Shown one piece after another: positions 6,488 through 9,802 of a DNA stretch of 9,802 nucleotides. The DNA comes from Nitrosomonas eutropha (GTDB lineage: Bacteria; Pseudomonadota; Gammaproteobacteria; Burkholderiales; Nitrosomonadaceae), in NCBI GenBank assembly GCA_014584635.1, contig JACTML010000186.1:1-9802 (forward strand), written 5' to 3'. Position numbers and translations under genes: made by a program. The notes below the pieces were generated by a model. The model made no database searches and was not told the origin of the DNA. It saw only the letters and a program-made list of their open reading frames with translations. How positions within the stretch are numbered: the first letter of the stretch is position 1; each line of letters begins with the position of its first letter.

Positions 6488-6549
6488 GTGTCTTCCTTAT
6501 CGTATAGAGATTCATAAATTTCAGATATAAAAATACAGTCAGTCATCTG

Positions 6550-7674
6550 TTATTTACCTGCAATTTCCCCATTTGCGCAAATCAGGCTGCCTTTGATAAT
6601 TTCATCCTCATGGTCTATTTTAAGCTCGCCAGTCTGCGCATCCAGTATCAAATTCAGAAAATTCAGCAGATTACGTGCATACAAGGCACTGGCATCAGCA
6701 GCCACCAAACCAGGAAGATTTGCGCTACCAATTAAATGTACACCGTATTTAACAACAGTTTTACCAAGCTCTGATAAAGGACAATTACCACCCGCTTCAA
6801 CTGCCATATCAACTATTACCGAACCGGGTTTCATTGCTTTGACAGTTTCTTCCCTGATCAGAACGGGAGCCGGACGACCGGGAATCAGCGCAGTTGTAAT
6901 GATGATATCCGCTGCCGCTGCACGTTCATGAATCAGCTCACTCTGCCGGCGCTTATAATCCTCTGACATTTCAGTTGCGTACCCGCCTGCTGTTTCCGCG
7001 TTGGCTTTTTCTTCGTCTGTCAGCGGTACTTCCACAAACTTGGCTCCCAAACTTTCCACTTGCTCCTTAACGGCTGGTCGCACATCGAAAGCTTCAATTA
7101 CAGCCCCCAGGCGTTTGGCTGTTGCAATCGCCTGCAATCCTGCTACACCCGCTCCCAGAATCAGCACACGTGCCGCCTTAACCGTGCCGGCAGCAGTCAT
7201 CAGCATGGGGAAAAATTTCTGATACACGTTTGCGGCCAGAATAACGGCTTTATAACCACCAATATTCGCCTGAGAAGACAGCACATCCATACTTTGTGCC
7301 CGCGATATACGCGGCAGTTTTTCCATGGCAAATGCAGTCACACCATGCCGGGCAATCATTTCGATTTCTTCTGCATGATGCGGCGCAAGCAGACCGATTA
7401 ATATCGCATCTTTTTTCATATGCGCCAGCTCACCAGCTTCAGGCCCGCGCACTTTTAATACGATCTGCGATTGTTCATATAATTGTGCAGCTTCAGAAAC
7501 AATAACTGCGCCGGCCTCCTGATATGCAGAATCAGGAATACTGGCGTTTACTCCAGCATTCGTTTGTACCAGAACAGTATGCAATCCTTTAGCAATCAGC
7601 TTCTTCACTGTTTCTGGCGTAGCCGCCACGCGTGTTTCTCCTGCACGCGTTTCAGCCGGTATGCCTATGTGCAT
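6550..7674 (-). CDS. pntAA: NAD(P) transhydrogenase subunit alpha, NAD(H)-binding part
   Basis: 374 residues, the usual length for the separate domain I subunit. It opens with the family signature GIPAETRAGETRVAATP (4-20), has the RAQSMDVLSSQANIGGYKA loop (125-143) that contacts NAD(H), and the Rossmann motif GAGVAGLQAIATAKRLGA (174-191) followed by D197 in AFDVRP, which sets NAD over NADP preference. It is soluble and docks on the cytoplasmic face of PntAB-PntB. A strong Shine-Dalgarno (AAGGGAG) lies 7 nt upstream of the ATG. It is the first gene of the pnt operon; the AT-rich upstream DNA and a palindrome-ended element at 7724-7881 separate it from the flavoprotein gene. Confidence 0.96.
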   Translation of the reverse strand: MHIGIPAETRAGETRVAATPETVKKLIAKGLHTVLVQTNAGVNASIPDSAYQEAGAVIVSEAAQLYEQSQIVLKVRGPEAGELAHMKKDAILIGLLAPHHAEEIEMIARHGVTAFAMEKLPRISRAQSMDVLSSQANIGGYKAVILAANVYQKFFPMLMTAAGTVKAARVLILGAGVAGLQAIATAKRLGAVIEAFDVRPAVKEQVESLGAKFVEVPLTDEEKANAETAGGYATEMSEDYKRRQSELIHERAAAADIIITTALIPGRPAPVLIREETVKAMKPGSVIVDMAVEAGGNCPLSELGKTVVKYGVHLIGSANLPGLVAADASALYARNLLNFLNLILDAQTGELKIDHEDEIIKGSLICANGEIAGK

Positions 7675-7715
7675 GGATATTCTCCCTTGTTATTTTGTTT
7701 ATTCAATAAATATAA

Positions 7716-7744
7716 ATTATAAATCAATTCAGAGAATCTCTGAA
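7716..7744 (-). promoter_or_regulatory. Candidate pnt operon promoter
   Basis: On the minus strand TTCAGA (7744-7739, 4/6 to the -35 consensus), a 17-bp spacer and a perfect TATAAT (7721-7716). Transcription would start near 7709, about 35 nt before the pntAA ATG. The -35 hexamer lies in the left arm of the inverted-repeat element. The DNA is very AT-rich, so chance hexamers are expected. Confidence 0.4.
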
Positions 7745-7881
7745 AAACGTTAGTGAAGCAGTCGTTCAAGGCAAAAATCAACGAGGAAGCGGAGTTTATA
7801 CGTAATAAATGAGCATTCTGAGCCGATTTTTAACACAGAAAAGCAACGCAGATAGTTTTTGCAGAGATTCCTTAGAATTGA
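7724..7881. repeat. Palindrome-ended (MITE-like) intergenic element
   Basis: The left end, 7724-7748 (TCAATTCAGAGAATCTCTGA then AAAAC), is an imperfect reverse complement of the right end, 7855-7881 (GTTTTTGCAGAGATTCCTTA then GAATTGA); over about 26 positions there are two single-base indels and two mismatches. Inside lie a second inverted pair, AAAAATC (7773-7779) and GATTTTT (7825-7831), and a small stem TTTAT/ATAAA around 7795-7809. It has no credible gene. The core (ATCAACGAGGAAGCGGAG and GAGCATTCTGAGCCGATTTT) gives me the impression of a dispersed repeat seen in other betaproteobacterial genomes, which I cannot verify here. No obvious target duplication flanks it. Confidence 0.55.
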
Positions 7882-7911
7882 TTGATCTTGCCAACCATTC
7901 CCGGACTACAA

Positions 7912-9802
7912 TCAGGAAATATGATTATCACCCTGTCGCAAACAATGCCCGATCCAATGACGTGTCAGTTTTTCCTGAGCACTGTTTTGCCGCAAGCGCG
8001 AAGCTAATCCGCTGAAATCAACCAGATCCAGCGGCTGATCCTGATTGAAACAGGAGAAAACATACGAAATTTCACCTGTTTCGGGGTTTTTCTGAGGCTG
8101 CAAACACTGCGCGCAAATTTCTTTCATCATGCATTGCATTGGCGAGTTAATCGAACCCACCGCAAAGTGCTCGGCTTTAAGGTAAGGGGCGAGCTGCTGA
8201 TGCCGGGCAGCAGCTATTGCTGCCATCATGCGATCAGAGCCAATCGCAATAATACGATCAGCAGTTTGCATAGAAATCGGTACATGTCCCAGCTCACCGG
8301 CAGCGTAGGCAACCATCGCCTGCACGATATTTCCCACGTAACTCAGATCTCCCGGACGGGAAGGTTGGAATCCCGGTGATTCATCACTGCACCAAACAAT
8401 GGTATCAGCTGCTGCTTCTATTTCTGCTACCTTGTAGCGATCAGCCAGTTTTTTGTAGCCAGCAAAATATAGTACCCTGCAACCTGCCGCTCGGGCGGCG
8501 GCACCAATGGAAAACAGCACTGCGTTACCCAGCCCGCCACCGACCAGTATAACTGTTTCATTGGGCTCAATCTCCGTCGGTGTTCCCGTGGGTCCCATTA
8601 AAATAACCGGTTCACCCGGTTGCAGTAACACACATAAATTCGCCGACCCTCCCATTTCCAGTGCAATAAGCGATACCAGGCCTTGCGAAGGATCAACCGA
8701 AGCACCTGTAAGTGCAATTCCTTCCATAGCCAAACGAGTTTGCTCGGAAATCTTCGCAAAAGAGGCATAATTCTGAAAACGATAAAACTGTCCTGGATGA
8801 AAATGACGGGCAGCCAGCGGCGCATGCACGACAACCTCCACGATGTTGGGTGTCAGACGCTTTACCTCATGGACAGTAGCGCGCAGCTGTTTTCCGATTC
8901 CAGTAAAAAACTGTGCATCAGTTTGTGCCGAGACAGGGTTACTCCGGGCAAGCACTCGACTGACTACCGGGTAGCCTTGCTTGGCGCTTGCCATCGCCTT
9001 GACCACATTTCCGGAATAAGATGGGTGCAAGTCACCGAAAAAACTGATGGAGCGCCCATCATCGGAGCGACTTAACAGCACGCTGGATGTCTCGGGCTTG
9101 GGATTGCCTTTGATAATATCCACCGGCCGACCTTGTTCATCGTAAGAAGCAAAATAACGTCCATTCAGCTTGAAGTGTTGCGCATCCTCACGAGCCAGGA
9201 CAGTATTCGGCTGAGTACCTGCTGCGACCAGTACTGTCCGGGCAGGGTGCGTCACATCCCTCACCTTATGCCAGTTACCTTCCTCATCCAGCGACTGAAC
9301 AACAAAACAGATGGACTGAACATGCTCCCATTGATCAATATCAATTCTTGATGGCGTCAATCCTTCAGCAAAATAAATACCCTCCTCCAAGGCTTTTTCC
9401 ACTTCTTCATGATTTAGTGTATAGGAAGGGCTATCAATCAGGCGTTTTCGATACGCAATCATGGCTCCTCCCCAGGCCTGCAGCAGCGCAGCAACATGAG
9501 GTTCGCGATTTTCCTTTATTGCCCGATTTTTTTCATCACGAATGGCTTGCGCATGACGCATAAATTCTTCAGCAATTTCGCGCTCCTCGGTATCCCAGCC
9601 AGCTCGTACCGCTTCCTCTCCCTGTACCGCCGTTAATATCTCGTAGCGCTTGAGAAATTTTTCTACCTGCACAGGATAATAAGCCAGTGCCTCAGTTGCA
9701 GCATCAATTGCTGTCAATCCTCCTCCTATGACAACCACCGGCAAACGCAACTGCATGTTGGCAATCGAATCACTCTGTGCAGCACCCGTTAACTGAAGTG
9801 CC
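7912..9802 (-). CDS. GltD-like / PyrK-like fused FAD-dependent oxidoreductase (partial, 5' end beyond the right edge)
   Basis: The frame is open to the window edge; ATG 9756 is internal because ALQLTGAAQSDSIAN precedes it in frame. Numbering from that Met, residues 1-280 are the second half of a GltD-like module: NAD(P)H motif VVVIGGGLTAID (7-18), the AAGTQPN strand (178-184), and the FAD-binding end FFGDLHPSYSGNVVKAMASA (239-258). A helical, charged insert (about 29-128) is not found in ordinary GltD. Residues 285-580 are PyrK/FNR-like: PGQFYRF (321-327) for FAD, VGGGLGNA (405-412) and GSDRMM (506-511) for the pyridine nucleotide, and C542, C548, C551, C569 as likely [2Fe-2S] ligands. The two modules correspond to NfnB and NfnA. 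It probably transfers electrons between pyridine nucleotides and an iron-sulfur carrier; the exact acceptor is unknown. It ends 237 bp upstream of pntAA on the same strand. Confidence 0.85.
   Translation of the reverse strand, partial: ALQLTGAAQSDSIANMQLRLPVVVIGGGLTAIDAATEALAYYPVQVEKFLKRYEILTAVQGEEAVRAGWDTEEREIAEEFMRHAQAIRDEKNRAIKENREPHVAALLQAWGGAMIAYRKRLIDSPSYTLNHEEVEKALEEGIYFAEGLTPSRIDIDQWEHVQSICFVVQSLDEEGNWHKVRDVTHPARTVLVAAGTQPNTVLAREDAQHFKLNGRYFASYDEQGRPVDIIKGNPKPETSSVLLSRSDDGRSISFFGDLHPSYSGNVVKAMASAKQGYPVVSRVLARSNPVSAQTDAQFFTGIGKQLRATVHEVKRLTPNIVEVVVHAPLAARHFHPGQFYRFQNYASFAKISEQTRLAMEGIALTGASVDPSQGLVSLIALEMGGSANLCVLLQPGEPVILMGPTGTPTEIEPNETVILVGGGLGNAVLFSIGAAARAAGCRVLYFAGYKKLADRYKVAEIEAAADTIVWCSDESPGFQPSRPGDLSYVGNIVQAMVAYAAGELGHVPISMQTADRIIAIGSDRMMAAIAAARHQQLAPYLKAEHFAVGSINSPMQCMMKEICAQCLQPQKNPETGEISYVFSCFNQDQPLDLVDFSGLASRLRQNSAQEKLTRHWIGHCLRQGDNHIS

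Noticed and set aside
7809..8015. Plus-strand 68-residue frame starting in the inverted-repeat element
   Set aside because: It begins inside the repeat and runs antisense into the flavoprotein 3' end; no ribosome binding site and no recognisable domain.
8507..9075. Plus-strand frames opposite the flavoprotein gene
   Set aside because: Antisense shadows of a clear GltD/PyrK-type coding frame with no recognisable products.
9754..9756. ATG at 9756 as the start of the flavoprotein
   Set aside because: The frame continues upstream without a stop to the edge, and the preceding residues (ALQLTGAAQSDSIAN) fit the family; half of the GltD-like module would otherwise be missing.

Overview
The window reads as chromosomal DNA of a betaproteobacterium, most likely an ammonia oxidiser of the Nitrosomonas type. 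That guess rests on protein similarity recalled from memory: a three-gene proton-translocating transhydrogenase (pntAA-pntAB-pntB), a bfd-bfr pair, a conserved phosphoglycerate-mutase-like protein common in Betaproteobacteria, and a GltD/PyrK-type fused oxidoreductase. It is an inference, not a database result. I saw no rRNA, tRNA or CRISPR array.

Layout. Positions 1-98 look like the end of an insertion sequence of the IS5 type, abutting a CTAG target site that contains the stop codon of the next gene. Positions 99-2679 (minus strand) hold a probable two-gene unit: a phosphoglycerate-mutase-like protein of unknown function (1645-2679), then a membrane-anchored PAS-EAL protein (99-1604) whose EAL domain has lost key catalytic residues. 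The 2680-3006 spacer carries divergent promoters; the rightward one has a good Fur-like box over the predicted transcription start. Positions 3007-3711 (plus strand) are bfd and bfr, for iron release from and storage in bacterioferritin. The 3712-3960 spacer is rich in inverted repeats. Positions 3961-4812 (plus strand) encode a zinc-ribbon/transmembrane/Sel1-repeat protein that ends 14 bp inside the convergent pntB gene.

Positions 4799-7674 (minus strand) are the pntAA-pntAB-pntB operon. Upstream of it, at about 7724-7881, lies a palindrome-ended element of roughly 160 bp that resembles a MITE or other dispersed repeat and may supply part of the pnt promoter. From 7912 to the right edge (minus strand) runs the 3' part of a large flavoprotein: a GltD-like NADPH/FAD module fused to a PyrK-like FAD/[2Fe-2S] module. 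Its 5' end lies outside the window; the in-frame ATG at 9756 is internal.

Together, the right half is a pyridine-nucleotide module (transhydrogenase plus an Nfn-like flavoprotein) and the middle is an iron-storage module under probable Fur control. The most notable points are the Nfn-like fusion beside pnt, the MITE-like element in the pnt upstream region, the degenerate EAL domain, and the Fur box on the bfd promoter. I found no clear evidence of an entirely new defence or mobile system.
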